From: Spirogloea muscicola
Taxonomy: Eukaryota > Streptophyta > Zygnematophyceae > Spirogloeales > Spirogloeaceae
Assembly: GCA_009602725.1 (NCBI GenBank)
Contig: WELB01000124.1
Coordinates: 242,155 to 306,154 of the forward strand
Direction: 5' to 3'
DNA: 64,000 nucleotides
Position numbers and translations under genes: made by a program. Below the pieces are notes generated by a model that made no database searches, was not told where the DNA came from, and saw only the letters and a list, made by a program, of their open reading frames with translations. This document shows, in pieces, positions 35,721 through 46,450 of this stretch. How positions within the stretch are numbered: position 1 is the stretch's first letter; each line of letters starts with the position of its first letter.

Positions 35721-35934
35721 TGCCGCGCGCCTACCACCTACGGACCGTTGTGGGCAGGTAGTTGGACCAGCCCATCCCCACAGTCCTACCTCGCGCAGCG
35801 CTTATTACGAGGCCATTTGCCCTGTGCCGCGCGCGCACCGCGATTCGCATTCCCATCGTCAGGCCCGCCCCTCCAGAAAAGGACCTTGGGCCTCCCTCGT
35901 CACACCTTCAAGGAAAACGTGAAAAGTGTAATGA

Positions 35935-36240
35935 GTGTTGGAGGACCTGAGTGGCCAACATAAAAGCAAGCATAGCATGTACATCACCTGCAACTTAGCT
36001 GACCCGCTTAGCATGTACAGTCGCCCAGGTGATGCCTAAATACTGGACGGCAATTGACAAGCCCTTGTGCCAGCTACAGCTCGACCAGCTTTCTGATGCA
36101 AAGCATGGGCCTGAGCTCGTCGCAAAGAGGCTGACACACGAGGTCGCAAAATGGCAAATCTGCTGCCGGCATACCCATCTCGCCTGGAAGCATATCTTCA
36201 CGTCGTGCATATCCTAGACTTGTGATGTCTCAAGTAGGGT
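35935..36240 (-). mobile_element. LINE subfamily-2 tail copy
   Basis: Shares CTCGACCAGCTTTCTGATGC, GGCTGACACACGA and ATCCTAGACTTG...GATG with 38990-39180 and 39540-39740. It is the reverse complement of 36700-36900 and 47050-47170. On the minus strand the shared stretch aligns with the C-terminal region of the main LINE protein (LQRAQANALHQEAGRAL in the 47067 copy against SLQRSQALALHRRAGRAL). Confidence 0.6.
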
Positions 36241-36389
36241 ATGCGGAAGGCGTGGCAGGTATAGCGCTATCAGTAGTGGGCTGAGACCAGACTCGGGATT
36301 GCAATCAGTGAACCCCAGAGAGAGCAGGCGCGCAGTGCGCATGCAAGCCAATAAAGTGTTCCGGCAGGAGAGGAAGGCACAGCCCTGCC

Positions 36390-36605
36390 TGCTTGCTGCC
36401 CCAGCCCATCGCCGCCGCCCTGCTGACCGCTGCTGTGAGCTGCTACCGCATGCGTCTATCTATGTCCCAAGCGGTTCAGGGGCTTGCTATACACCGCCGA
36501 GCCGGTCGCGCCCTTGCAGCAGCCTTTGGCTTGCGCGGCGGGGTTCATCTTCCTCTCCTCAGCTCATCTGACTTCCTATCGCCGGGTACTATGCGCGCCC
36601 TCTTT
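36390..36605 (+). mobile_element. LINE subfamily-1 coding tail
   Basis: Encodes YRMRLSMSQAVQGLAIHRR and AGRALAAAFGLRGGVHLPL, closely matching the end of the 44492-45198 copy. It stops before a hairpin tail. Confidence 0.65.
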
Positions 36606-36679
36606 GCCTAGTGGGTGGCTCTGCTTATATAGTCTTGAATACCCTCCTACACTACTCTGACTACCCCCGCAGTGATCAC

Positions 36680-37130
36680 CTCCTACCAGCTGCAATTGAC
36701 ACCTTCGGCTGCATGGGTCCTCGCTTTCATACCTACTCGAGCAGATCGCGAGTCTGAGATATGCTTGACGTGAGGGTATGCTCCCAGCCTAGATGGGCAT
36801 GCCGGCAGCCTACTTGTCGGTTTTGCGACGTCGAGTATCAGTCTGTCTGCAGCGAGCTCAGGCTCATGCTCTGCATCAGAAAGCTGGTCGAGCCTTAGCT
36901 GGTTGCACAAGAGTTTGTCGTTTGCCGTCAGGCATCAGTTAGCGACCTCTATGTGCTGACTCGTGGTTACTGAGCGGGTCAGCTTAGCAGTATGTGATGT
37001 ACAGTCGTCAATGTGCTTGCCTCTATACTTGGCCACACAGGCTCTCCATCACTTGATTCACACTCCATTTACCTCTGGATGCACCTGGCTGGCATTTACA
37101 GCCGCTCTATTTAATCTGTAGCTGCATTCA
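36680..37130 (+). mobile_element. LINE subfamily-2 copy, plus orientation, with hairpin
   Basis: Carries the subfamily-2 stretch (CAGCGAGCTCAGGCTCATGC, GAAAGCTGGTCGAGC), then TGCTGACTCGTGGTTACTGA (the conserved protein end), TGTGCTTGCCTCTATACTTG, and a hairpin near 37088-37110 (GGCTGGCATTTACAGCC) with GCTCTATTTAATC. Confidence 0.65.
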
Positions 37131-37224
37131 AAGGTCCTGCTAATGAATGCTGCGCAGCCCGCTGCTGAGGTCCACCGAAGGCTTTCTGTGAGTGCCGTAG
37201 CTGCGCCCCATCATGGACCAGCTG

Positions 37225-37390
37225 CTGACTTCCGACCCTCAGTAGAGTCACCGCCTGCTGGCTGTGCCTAAGGGTGAAACCTCCGCTGCGCTGTGTGTTG
37301 GTGCTTCACAGTGTAGGAGGATTAGCCCTTATAAGTGAAGCCAAGTAGGACGCTCTGACCCTGACTGTGTACACAGGGGTCGAGTCGTTA
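37225..37390 (+). repeat. Dispersed repeat, inverted partner of 26390-26560
   Basis: GAGTCACCGCCTGCTGGCTG, CCGCTGCGCTGTGTG and CGCTCTGACCCTGACTGTGT, with the order and orientation reversed relative to 26390-26560, about 10.8 kb away. Confidence 0.6.
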
Positions 37391-38040
37391 CGTCTGTCCT
37401 GCACGTCGTCTTTTACACCATCAGGAAAACCTGAGTTCCTGACGGCATTGGGTGGCGCCATTACAGTCTCGAGGGTGGAATTTGTAGCAACCCAGACTGA
37501 CCCAATAACCCATTGTCATGGAGGTCAGGGATGTTGTCACTGAATATCTTCTTGGATGCCTTGATAAGGGAGCTCTGATCCGCTTTCATAATCTAATCCA
37601 GCCCTGAACTTGTGCACGTGACAGCATGAGGACAAGCACCCGAAATTGTTGTTGTCCTACTCAAAGTCTAATCTGCTCTGTGTACAGCAGTCTAAGATCA
37701 CTGCTGTATGATGTAACACCGAGCAGACTCATTTCCACTCATTTGTGCAATGACAACTACTCTGAAGACAGTAGTTCCGGAAAGAGTCAGAAAAATGTAT
37801 GCTCAATTGAAGTGTACCGACAAATGCAAGCACTGAAGAGAGATTGTGCCAAACTTATCCAGTGTAGTCGGTTGACTGGCCAGAGTTTAGGACCGGCTGT
37901 TCAAAGTGAGAGGCACAAATTTGAGGAAATCGTGCTCCGTTTCTTGCTCTGCCACTAGTTTACAATTAATGGATTGCAATTGATGTACTTCAAAGATGGA
38001 ATCTCATGGTGCACGCGAAACTTGAAATGCAACCCCATGA
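37391..38040. other. Unassigned spacer
   Basis: AT-rich with short open frames only (one of 110 codons at 37626-37958 with no recognised similarity). I do not call a gene. Confidence 0.4.
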
Positions 38041-38044
38041 TTAT

Positions 38045-38322
38045 TGAAAGTAATGATGGGCTTCACCACAATCGACCACCCATCGCTCTTCCACCCTCTC
38101 TAGACGTGGAGCGTGAGCTCGGTGACGCTGTTGGCCACTAGGCAAAGCCAGCGGCGGCACACGGGCGCGAGCGGGGCCCAGCCGAGGGCGTCGAGCAGGG
38201 CTTAGTCGCCGGCGTGCGGCGCGGCGGCGCGGGCGAGGACCGCCGCCAGGAGCTCGTCCGGCAGGTCGTCCATGGGGGCTGTTCTGTCGGCGTTCATAGC
38301 GAGAGCGCCGCGGCGAGGGCTG
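38045..38322 (-). pseudogene. F-box relic D: F-box start fused to the family's C-terminal end
   Basis: The minus strand reads MDDLPDELLAAVLARAAAPHAGD and then a stop. In the same frame it continues GWAPLAPVCRRW and NSVTELTLHV, the F-box region of genes A-C. Directly after that comes RLERVEERWVVDCGEAHHYF, which in the paralogs is the extreme C-terminus. The whole LRR part is missing, which indicates an internal deletion of well over 1 kb (judged from paralog length) on top of a stop codon. Confidence 0.75.
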
Positions 38323-38329
38323 GGAAGTG

Positions 38330-38625
38330 ACATTAGTCAATTCTTTTCGGGCGGGCTTCTCACAGCCCTTGCCCCTATTGGGAGCGTCACTCCTTCGCCT
38401 TTGGCAATCTTGTGACAATCTTGTGGTTCAGGGTGCGAGGGCTGTGAAAAGTGTGTGTGGAGTGATGGAGACCTGAGTGGCCAAGTACATGGTAAGCACA
38501 TTGACCGATACATCAGCCAGCCCGAAAAGCTGAAATCCAGCCAAAAAAGATGGACGAAGTCCAACGGGGCCGAAAAGCGCTGAAAGAGCTGGGAGAACCA
38601 ATTACAGCATTACAGCCATTCATCA
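38330..38625. mobile_element. Opposed LINE hairpin tails
   Basis: Plus-oriented tail at 38338-38395 (TTCTTTTCGGGCGGGCTTCT, CACAGCCCTTGCCCC, TTGGGAGCG). Minus-oriented tail at 38512-38600 (CAGCCAGCCCGAAAAGC, GATGGACGAAGTCC, GGGGCCGAAAAGC). Confidence 0.6.
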
Positions 38626-38849
38626 GGTCTGTCAAGAATGTCCTCAAGGAGGCGTTGACCTGCCGGTTGGGTTTCGGAGTGTAGGATCTGCACGTTGCTA
38701 GTAGAAGAAGTGCTAGTGAGGGCTATATGAACAAAGTTTTGGCGAGGTTCAGACATCCGACCGGCGGCCCGGAGAGGCAACGGGGTGGAGGAAGCTTGCA
38801 AAGTATAAAATAATGGGCGGCCAACGTGGCCAAGTACAACGGAAGCACA

Positions 38850-39230
38850 TCTGATGACGTACATCATCCACTGCCGTCGACCCGCTCAATCATCACGAGT
38901 CAGCACATAAGGGTCGCCAATTGATGCCTGCATACCGGATGGATGGATAATGGAGGATGGCTTTCAAGCTCTTCTACCACCAACAAGAGCTCTTCTACCA
39001 CCTAAACGCCCAGCTTTCTTGTGCAAAGCATGAGCCTGAGCACGCTGCAAAGAGTTAGACACACGACATCGCAAGAAAGAGACAGATTATGCAGCAAGCC
39101 CATCGCAGGCGGAAGCACATCTGCGCATCGTGCCTAGCATAGATTTGCAATGTTCTCGATGAGGGTGTGGAATCGAGGACTGATATAGCCAATGATATCG
39201 ACTGCAGCTGGCAGGAGCTCACAGCAGCGG
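38850..39230 (-). mobile_element. LINE subfamily-2 copy, degenerate
   Basis: Matches 35935-36240 and 39440-39790 in the block around GCAAAGCATGAGCCTGAGC, GACACACGACATCGC and AGATTTGCAATGTTCTCGATG. More diverged than its neighbours. Confidence 0.55.
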
Positions 39231-39439
39231 GGGTAGTCGATGTGGTGCTGCAGCTCTATATTCTGCACTGCCCACTGCGTGGCCAGCGATGGGGGTCGAT
39301 GCTGGACCTTTGCATGCCTCCATGATAACGACAACGACGAAAGCCCATGATCCTGCGCCACGTTGCACGCCCACTATGTCGTCATGCAGCGGAGATGGAG
39401 CGAGCACTGATTGATGGAGGGCCCGAGTTGCCTAGTACA

Positions 39440-39790
39440 AAGGCAAGCACATCGAGAGATGTGCATGACCTGCTGCTAAGCTGACCCGCTCAGTAACCAC
39501 GAATCAGCACGTTGAGCTCGCTAGATGATGCTCAAATACGGGACGGCAAATGACAAGCCCTTCTGCCACCAGCTGAAGCTCGACCAGCTTTCTGGTGCAA
39601 TGCATGAGCCTGAGCTGGCTGCAAAGAGGCTGACACACGACGTCGCAAAAACGACAGGTATGCTGCCGTCATGCCCATCTCGGCTGCAAGCATATCCTTA
39701 CGTCTCGCACATCCTAGACTTGCGATGTTCTCAAGTAGGGTACGAGAACGAGGACACCTGCAGCCAAAGGTGTCATTTGCGACCAGTAGG
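39440..39790 (-). mobile_element. LINE subfamily-2 copy
   Basis: Carries CTCAGTAACCACGAATCAGC (reverse complement of the conserved protein end), AAGCTCGACCAGCTTTCTGG, GGCTGACACACGACGTCGC and CTAGACTTGCGATGTTCTC. 39850-40065 is a further repeat piece (CAGAATCACATCGACCAAGG, GGACCTCCGCCAGGTTGTAC) that recurs on the minus strand at 48040-48240. Confidence 0.6.
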
Positions 39791-40084
39791 AGGCGTTTGC
39801 TGCGGGGTTAGTCAGAGCGTTACTGCAGCTTTCTCTGCTCTGCACTTCCCACTGCGTGGCCAGCAGTATAACTGTTGCTCAAACTGTCGTACAACTCCGT
39901 CAGAATCACATCGACCAAGGTGTGGACCTCCGCCAGGTTGTACCACCACAACGTCTAGGGTGCGACGGGTGGGACGGCGGGGAGAGCGCAAAGAAGCAGC
40001 TCTTGCACAGTAAGGCGGTGGCCTGTCCGGCCCTTTGCACCTTGTCTACTTAAATCAAGAAGCAAGCGCGGCCAGATTAACTGG

Positions 40085-40205
40085 TGGCTGGGAGAGGCCA
40101 GCCCAAAAGAATGGACAAGGTCTGAAGCTCATCAAGCTCTCACAGAAGGGCGGAGGGCTGTAAAAGCTCAATCCGGAAATAATGGACGAGGTCCGAAGGG
40201 GCCGG
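40085..40205 (-). mobile_element. Two adjacent minus-oriented LINE tails
   Basis: GAGAGGCCAGCCCAAAAGAA then TGGACAAGGTCTG at 40090-40125, and GAGGGCTGTAAAAGCTC, ATGGACGAGGTCCG, AAGGGGCCGGAGAG at 40150-40210. Confidence 0.65.
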
Positions 40206-40209
40206 AGAG

Positions 40210-41000
40210 TGCTGAAGTACGTGTGGGCCTTTCCAAAGTCCTCCAGCACATGCTTCGATGTGTTGAGGGAAGTGAACGTAATGCCACCCACAGTCTTCTC
40301 AAAGACGCTATGTACGGCTTGGTGCGTGAGGCAGGTTACCATACGGCCATGGAGGTGTCGGGCATCATGCCGGTACTTCAGAAGCGTGGCACACCTTACA
40401 TCTGGCGTCTGGATGTGGTTGCTACCCCGCGGAGGAGCGGTGGGCCTCGTCTTCTCCTGGACGTCGTCCTTATCGACGCATCCCAACCAGGGGCACCCAC
40501 GCCGACTGTGCCAGGTTGGGCAACACATCGTGCGGAGAAGAGGAAGGAGCGACATTATAAGGACCACCCCCGGGGCGACCACTTCTTCCCATCCGCCCTG
40601 GACATATACGGCGGCTACGGAACGAAGTGGTCCCTCCTCCTCCATCGCCTGGACAGCATGTCGATGCCCGCCGACGTAGTCGGGCGGGTAGCTCAGGGCA
40701 TTCCAGCGTCCCGCAAGCCATCGGCTAGAATTGGCCTCTGTTTCATGTGCACCGCGCGCCACCTCTCTAGGGGTCCCTGGCTCGCGCCTTGCATCTGCGA
40801 GCTGGCCGTCCTCTGGCTAGCTGCCGCCTCTGGCTATCGTCAAGGGGACTAGAAGCGCCAAGGCAACCGCTCTGCGGCAGCTATACTTTCGCTCTGTCGG
40901 ACTGGCGGATGCTTATTAGGGGTAGCTAATTGGTGGTACTTGCTTAGTTGCGTGTCCATCTTTCTGGGCTGGCATTCACACCCCTTGTCCCCTTAAGAAG
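40210..41000 (+). mobile_element. LINE copy with near-complete endonuclease domain and hairpin tail
   Basis: Open from 40223: LQHMLRCVEGSERNATHSLLKDAMYGL (half of the finger), VREAGYHTAMEVSGIMPV, YIWRLDVVATPRRSGGPRLLLDVVLIDASQPG, WATHRAEKRKERHYKDHP, FFPSALDIYGGYGTKW. LDVV...LLLDVV...K gives the catalytic D-D-K layout of RLE enzymes. After 40700 the frame passes into tail sequence (CACCGCGCGCCACCTC), and a hairpin lies near 40966-40983 (GGGCTGGCATTCACACCCC). The N-terminal reverse transcriptase is absent. Confidence 0.72.
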
Positions 41001-41004
41001 AGCC

Positions 41005-41640
41005 ACGTTTTTCTTGTGTGAGGCCAGCCCACAATTGAAGGACAAGTCCGAAAGAGCGAGGAGGTGCAAAGACACGAGACTGCTCCGTGAATTCTGCAGA
41101 TGAGCTCTGAAAAGCCAGCCCACAAAAGAATGAACAAGTTCCAAACGGAAGATGAAATAAGCTGGAAGACGTAGAGACCAGGGTGCCTGCTGAGTAACCA
41201 CTAAACAGCAGCCGCTAAGTCGGAGAAAGTAGCAGCAGGAGAGAAACAAAATTGGATGGGGCGAGGGCTGTAAAGGCCAGCCCAGAAGGACGCACTTGTC
41301 ATTAGCCGCATACGTTGCCAGGGCCTCTGCAGACAGAGAGGAAGAACGGGCGGGGTACTGCGGACGCTGTGCTATGCTCTTGGGTAAGCATGGCGAGCGC
41401 CAGTGATGTTGTGCAGTCCAAGGAGGTGGGCCGCTGGCTGGAGGTGCGCCTGTAGCTGTGCTCCGCACGAACAATGGTGCACCGAGTAGGATTTCAAAAG
41501 GGGTGAGGCCGCTCAGCAAAGAGAAGAAAGAGTCTTCCAGTAGAGGGCGATGGCTGTGAGTGGCCAGCCAAGTAAAGAATGGACAAGTTCGAAGGGGCCA
41601 GAGAAGCCTTAAAGCACACAGAGACTCACACAGAGACTCA
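41005..41640 (-). mobile_element. Nest of minus-oriented LINE tails
   Basis: Tail signatures at 41012 (GAGGCCAGCCCACAATTG), 41103 (AAAAGCCAGCCCACAAAAG), 41262 (GCGAGGGCTGTAAAGGCCAG) and 41547 (GATGGCTGTGAGTGGCCAGC). Within 41290-41420 the minus strand has KSIAQRPQYPARSS, an RT-thumb remnant homologous to QLALAMLTRCTAQRPQYL at 35450. Confidence 0.6.
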
Positions 41641-41989
41641 AGTGGCCACTGTTCGCTCGATAGCCCCTGATGAGCACCCGGAGGTCACAGAAATTAGTCT
41701 CCGAAAGAACAGGGAGTCCGGCACCTTGGGAGCAGCTTCAAGGGGTTTGGGAGCCTTGCGGAGACCAAGCGGCACACTTGTCCGCCCGGATGGTTGAGCT
41801 GTGGTGGCCAGCTGCTGCTTGTGGAAGGCGCCGAAGACACCCATCACGTCGCCAGGCTGCCAACCACTTTGATGTCAGGAAGGTCGGCATGATGACGCCA
41901 GGGTGCAGCAGTGGCCTTCAAGGCTCAGTTGTGAGCTCACGTGGAGAATTTTAATCTGCCCGTGGCATTGCTTGGCGCATGCCCGTCGT

Positions 41990-42240
41990 AGATTGCAATA
42001 CTCCACCACCTTGCCGCTCCCTCTTCGTCAGAGAAGGTCACTAGGGTGGCCAGACGGTAGGAGGGAGAGGAAGGCCTTCCGTAGCTCCTCTGCAATGGCG
42101 CCGCGCTCCACGCTGTTGAAACACTCATGCAAATCCACAGGCAAGACCATCCAACCAGGGTGCAAGTCAAGGTTGGCGCATTCTTCGTGAACAACAGCTT
42201 CATCACCACTCCGCAACCCTGCGCAGTACTGATGGGGTGG
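41990..42240 (-). mobile_element. LINE reverse-transcriptase palm fragment
   Basis: The minus strand encodes WMVLPVDLHECFNSVERGAI and EELRKAFLSLLPSG. This fits RT motif A of non-LTR elements ('D..NAFN.V.R', here DLHECFNSVER), placing the catalytic Asp at VDL. It is a short fragment with no joined finger or endonuclease. The following 42260-42400 is a tail piece (GGCCAGCCCC). Confidence 0.6.
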
Positions 42241-42409
42241 GCCTGAGCCTGCCCCATATCTTGCTGCCTAAGCTAGGCCAGCCCCAAATGGATTGAATGG
42301 GCCGGGAAGTAGCAACGCAAGTGGCTACACCGAATGGGTGCTCAATGACCCGTTGGCAATAGCCGCAAGTCGGAGTACCTAGCAGCCGGAAAAGAGTTGC
42401 CAAATTACC

Positions 42410-43030
42410 AGCAGAATATACATATAAAGAACCACGTTGCCTATATGCTGAGAAGGGTGTCAGTGTTGTCTAGACATCTCGGACACACCCGCACCGGATG
42501 CACCAGGGAGAGTGGAAGTCTTACTTCATAGAAGCTTCAATATAGATAGAACCATCCCCTTAATTCCTGTCGACGCAGGACATCGATCATCAGGCACTCT
42601 GCTATATTCACGGAATCATTGTGTAGCAGCCCAACGAGATGCAATATCAGACGAAGTCAAAAATTGACGCTGCATTAGTAAGAAATCTGTAGACGTCAGA
42701 ATCGGCTATGCTGCCCTCCTCACATTGGCAATACGTGCAACATTCTATAGCCACTGTGGTGACTTCCCTTTAGAACTGTGTTGACTCCCGAATAATTGCC
42801 GCATCAGGGTTGCCTGCGTGATACGTTTTGACAGACTGATAGTGGGAGCTGCACTAGAGCAGAGCTTACTTCACATCATTGCAAGCCATGAGATGTGCTT
42901 GTGCCATTCTGATGAGATATAGTTGACTAGCAAAGCAAAGGAGCGAGTGGCTGTTCACGTTGCGGACACAGTAAAGACATGTGCCATCCGCTCCTGCCAG
43001 TAGCTGTCAACGAAGATATCGAAAAGAATA
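42410..43030. other. 3' flank of F-box gene C
   Basis: No gene. 42940-43000 resembles 27650-27720 downstream of gene A, so the duplicated unit extends past the coding region. Confidence 0.45.
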
Positions 43031-45727
43031 TCAAATAGCAGTCTCATGATGAACGCGAAATTTGAAAAAATAATCATGAGCTGAACCAAAGTCGGCCTTC
43101 CATCGCTCTTCCACCCTCTCCAGACGGGCTACTCTTGCACAATGCGAAGTGAACTCTGCAACATCTTGCGGCAGCCGTTTGACCTTTTTATAAGGGAGGC
43201 CGGCCACATGCACATATGCTAATTGGCTGCAATTGTTAAGGAGGTCGGCAATCACGAGGATGTGTATATCATCGGGGCAAGGCCAGCTACAGCATATGAG
43301 GACACTCTGCAGGCTTCTGCGTAGGCTCGGCAAGCGACAGATACTCTGATAGATCCACAGACCTTCATTCCAATCTGTGTTCATTGCCACCTCTGTAGGG
43401 CACGGAAGTGCCAGTAATCTATCCTCAGTGGGGAATCTATTGTCAGTCCTTGCGAAGGGCACTCGACCAAGCTCCAGGCTAACAAGCTTACTGCAATTTG
43501 CAAGAATTGTTGCCCAGTCCTCGCTTGAGTGCAGGCGAAAGTCGTCGGCAAGTCGGAGTGCTGACAGGCCAGAGCACCGGCTGCCGAGCTTCCAGAAGCC
43601 ATCCATACAATTGTTTTCTCTCCGACAATCAATAAAGTCGAGGGAACGGAGCGATGAAAGACTGGTAGGGAAGTCCAAGTCTGGCCCAAGGAGATAATTT
43701 TGTGAAGACTGAGGGCCATCAAGTGGGGGGCCTTGGCCAAGAAGGCACCCAAAAGCGAAGCTGGCAGTTTCCCCAGGACTAACTTCAGCACCAAAAGGGA
43801 TGAAAGGGATGGAAGCTCGTTGCAAGCGAGCAGCCACGAATTGACTGCACCACCTGAGCCAAGAATGTGAAGTTCTTGCAACTGCGAGCACGAAGTAGCT
43901 AGGTCCTTGATAGCATCAGTGTTGTCGTCATCTGGTGAGATGTGTATCTCTACTACCTGCAACCTCAAGAATCTGGATGCAGCTGACGCCGGCGGCAGTC
44001 TGTCGCAAATCCAGGGCCTGAGGCCGAGCAACCGCGTCAGCGAGCAGCATGATGACATAAGTGCCCCGAGGGAAGCTGGCGATAGCCTTGGACAGGCTTG
44101 GAAGCCGACCTGCTGCAGCAGCGGGCAAGCGAAGGCTAGCGCAGTAATCCCCTCGTCCGTGATGTTCCCACAGCCAGTCAAGAGGAGCGATCGTAGCTGC
44201 GGCAAATTGTTGGCAATGTATTTGAGTCCTGCGTCTGTGAGAGAAGTAGAGGGCCCCGTGGAGATGCCAAGCTCTAGCTCCGTGAGACGCTTGCACGAGA
44301 CAACAATAGTATGGATGTCCGCGTCTGCAATAGGTATTATCAATCAGACCTGCCCGTCAAGTGCCCATTGCTTTACAAAAAGGGAGCCGAATTTTTGTGA
44401 CCGGGTATTGACCATCTATGGCAAGCGTCTAGGTCGGAGCACGAAGTACAGAATAGTGTAGCGGCTCACCAGAGAAGTCACGCGAAGTCATTTTTTGGAC
44501 GGCGTAGGCAAGATATTAAAAGAGCGGCTGTGAAAGCCAGCCAGATGCATACAGGTGTTCATGACGGAGCCACAGGCTAGACAGCCAGGGCGCTCTTAGT
44601 ACCCCCGTGTCAGCAGTAGGAAGTCAGATGAGCTGAGGGGAGGAAGAGCAACCCCGCTGCGCAAGCCAGAGGCTGCTGCAAGGGCACGACCAGCGCGGCG
44701 AAGCAAAGCAAGCGCTTGGGAACGCTGTAGCGACATAGACAAACGCTTACGGTAGCAGGACACAAGACCCAAAGGCACCGAGCCACCGGGAAGGGCTGCA
44801 CCCTGTTCCCGGCGCCGCTGGTCAGCTTGAGATGCCAGTAGCGAAAGTAACGAGGACCACCGACCCCCGTAACACCCATGGATGTCCATGGCCAGGGGGT
44901 AAAAGGTATCACCCGCCGGGTGGTCCTTGTACTTGTGCAACTTCTTCTGTTCGGCCACCTTCACGGCATAGCCGGTCTCAGAAGTTACGGGGCCCTTCGT
45001 CCGGAAGCTTTCGGTTAGGACGACGTCCATGAGAAGCCGCTTGCCACCTCCCAGGGGGACGCCGACCAGATCGACACGCCGCGTCCGAGGGACCCCGTTG
45101 CGGAGCCGGACGGGCATCACCCCGGTGCTCTCCAACGCCACTTGATATCCCGCCTCCTTGACGATGCCATACATGGCGTCATGTAGGAGGTTGTGGGAGC
45201 GAAGTCATGGAGAGACTCTCGAGGACCGTGAGCTGGGCAATTGTGGAAACCAGTTCGGGTGGGGGGCACTGGAGAGTCAGCCCCCGCAAAATTGGTGCGT
45301 GGGCAACAAGATTCTTTAGGCCCTCAGTCAGCGGCCCTGGCTGGACGTGGACGTGTTCATAGTGTTGGCACGCGGACCGCAGGGTCACACGTAGGTCTGA
45401 GAGTGCAGTGGCGGCCGTCAGCGAGCGGAAGTCGGGGAATGTCGTGGAGAAGTGGACGGTGAGGCGTAGCAGCGCGAGGTTCGGGAAGGCTGTGGCCAGC
45501 GCCGGGCCGAGCTCCCGCCTCCTGAGCACCGACGGCGCTTGCCCGGTCGAAAGCTGCCTGCGCTCGCGTAGCGCGAGCTCAATGACGGAGGCCTTGACCA
45601 GGCGGCGCCAGCGGCGGCAGACGCGCGCGAGCGGGAGCCAGCCGGAGGCGCCGAGAGGGACGTGGGCGGTCGGCGCGGCGGCGCGGGCGAGGACCGCCGC
45701 CAGGCACTCGTCCGGCAGGCTGTTCAT
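43031..45727 (-). pseudogene. F-box/LRR gene C, interrupted by a LINE copy and frameshifted
   Basis: Begins MNSLPDECLAAVLARAAAP with CRRWRRL, then LRRs (FPNLALLRLTV, AQLTVLESLSMTS). A LINE copy (44492-45198) interrupts exon 1 about 20 bases before its GTGAGC donor. Exon 1 ends at 44470, the intron is 44325-44469 (145 bases), and exon 2 starts at 44324 with DADIHTIVVSCKRLTELELG. Near 43690-43710 the frame shifts once: LMALSLHKI is in one frame, LDFPTSLSSLRSLDFIDC and the rest in the next. The end is ARLERVEERWKADFGSAHDYFFKF. With both lesions no complete F-box/LRR protein can be made, unless the frameshift is an assembly error and the LINE is spliced out. Confidence 0.8.
44492..45198 (-). mobile_element. 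Best-preserved LINE copy, flanked by a 10-bp target-site duplication
   Basis: GCGAAGTCAT lies at 44482-44491 and again at 45199-45208. Between them the minus strand encodes SHNLLHDAMYGIVKEAGYQ, RRVDLVGVPLGGGKRLLMDVVLTESF, VAEQKKLHKYKDHPAGDTFYPLAMDIHGCYGGRW, MSLQRSQALALLRRAGRAL and ends SSDFLLLTRGY. It gives the full RLE catalytic D...D...K region. The 3' tail has a GGCTGGCTTTCACAGCC hairpin (near 44530), GCTCTTTTAATATC, about 17 more bases and a short A-run at the junction. TSD, A-run and 5' truncation together are textbook target-primed insertion. Confidence 0.88.
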
Positions 45728-45829
45728 GGCGGGCGGAGCGTCGAGACGAATGCGGCTGAGACGAGAGAGCGCCGGGGCGAGCGCTGGACCGGCTCTGGAA
45801 GAAAGATAGAAGAAAGAAGGAAGACTGTT

Positions 45830-46450
45830 ACAGTACAGGGCGATGGCTGTGATTGGCCAGCCCCGAAAGAAGGGCGTCTCGGGTCGAGAGAGAAGGTCTC
45901 GCCCATTGAGGATAGAAGAAAGAAGTGGCTCTCCCAATGGGGGCAAGGGCTGTGAGAAGCCAGCCCGAAAAGAATTGACAAGGTTCGAAGGGGCCAAACT
46001 ACGAGCTAAGCAGCGACTGCGGGGCCTGAAGATTGAGGATAGGGGCTGGAGAAAGCCAGCCCAGAAAAGAATGAACAAAGGACGAGAAGGGGCCAGGGGA
46101 AGTACGAAGAACAACAAGCACTGAAAAGAAACGAAGCAGCTACGAAGCACTCAGTAACCCCTGCTAAGCAACCTCAGGTCAGAGAGACTGGGTTCCTGGA
46201 AGCGGGTCCCCTAGCCAGAAAAGAAAGAGGAGCCGAAGAAAGGATCACACTACAAAACACTGCAGAACACAGAAACGATGCAGAGGAAAGCTCAGTACCC
46301 ACGAGTGAGCAACATCAGGTCTGTGTAGCTCGCTGCAGGGAAAGAGGCACTCAGCCGAGACCCAGAGGCGGCGGCCATTGCACGGCCTGCGCGCGTGTGG
46401 ACGGCGTGGGCAAGGGAGCGTTAAAGCGATACGGCCAGGCGCATGCCAGA
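45830..46450 (-). mobile_element. Stacked minus-oriented LINE tails
   Basis: Hairpin tails at 45842 (GATGGCTGTGATTGGCCAGC), 45947 (GGCAAGGGCTGTGAGAAGCC) and 46032 (GGGGCTGGAGAAAGCCAGCC). The conserved end of the coding tail (ACTCAGTAACCCCTGCTAAG) is at 46148. A further coding-tail piece is at 46330-46445 (GCGGCGGCCATTGCACGGCC), homologous to 31225-31320. Confidence 0.65.

Noticed and set aside
37626-37958. 110-codon frame
   Set aside because: Low-complexity, AT-rich context, no known motif, no neighbouring exon support.
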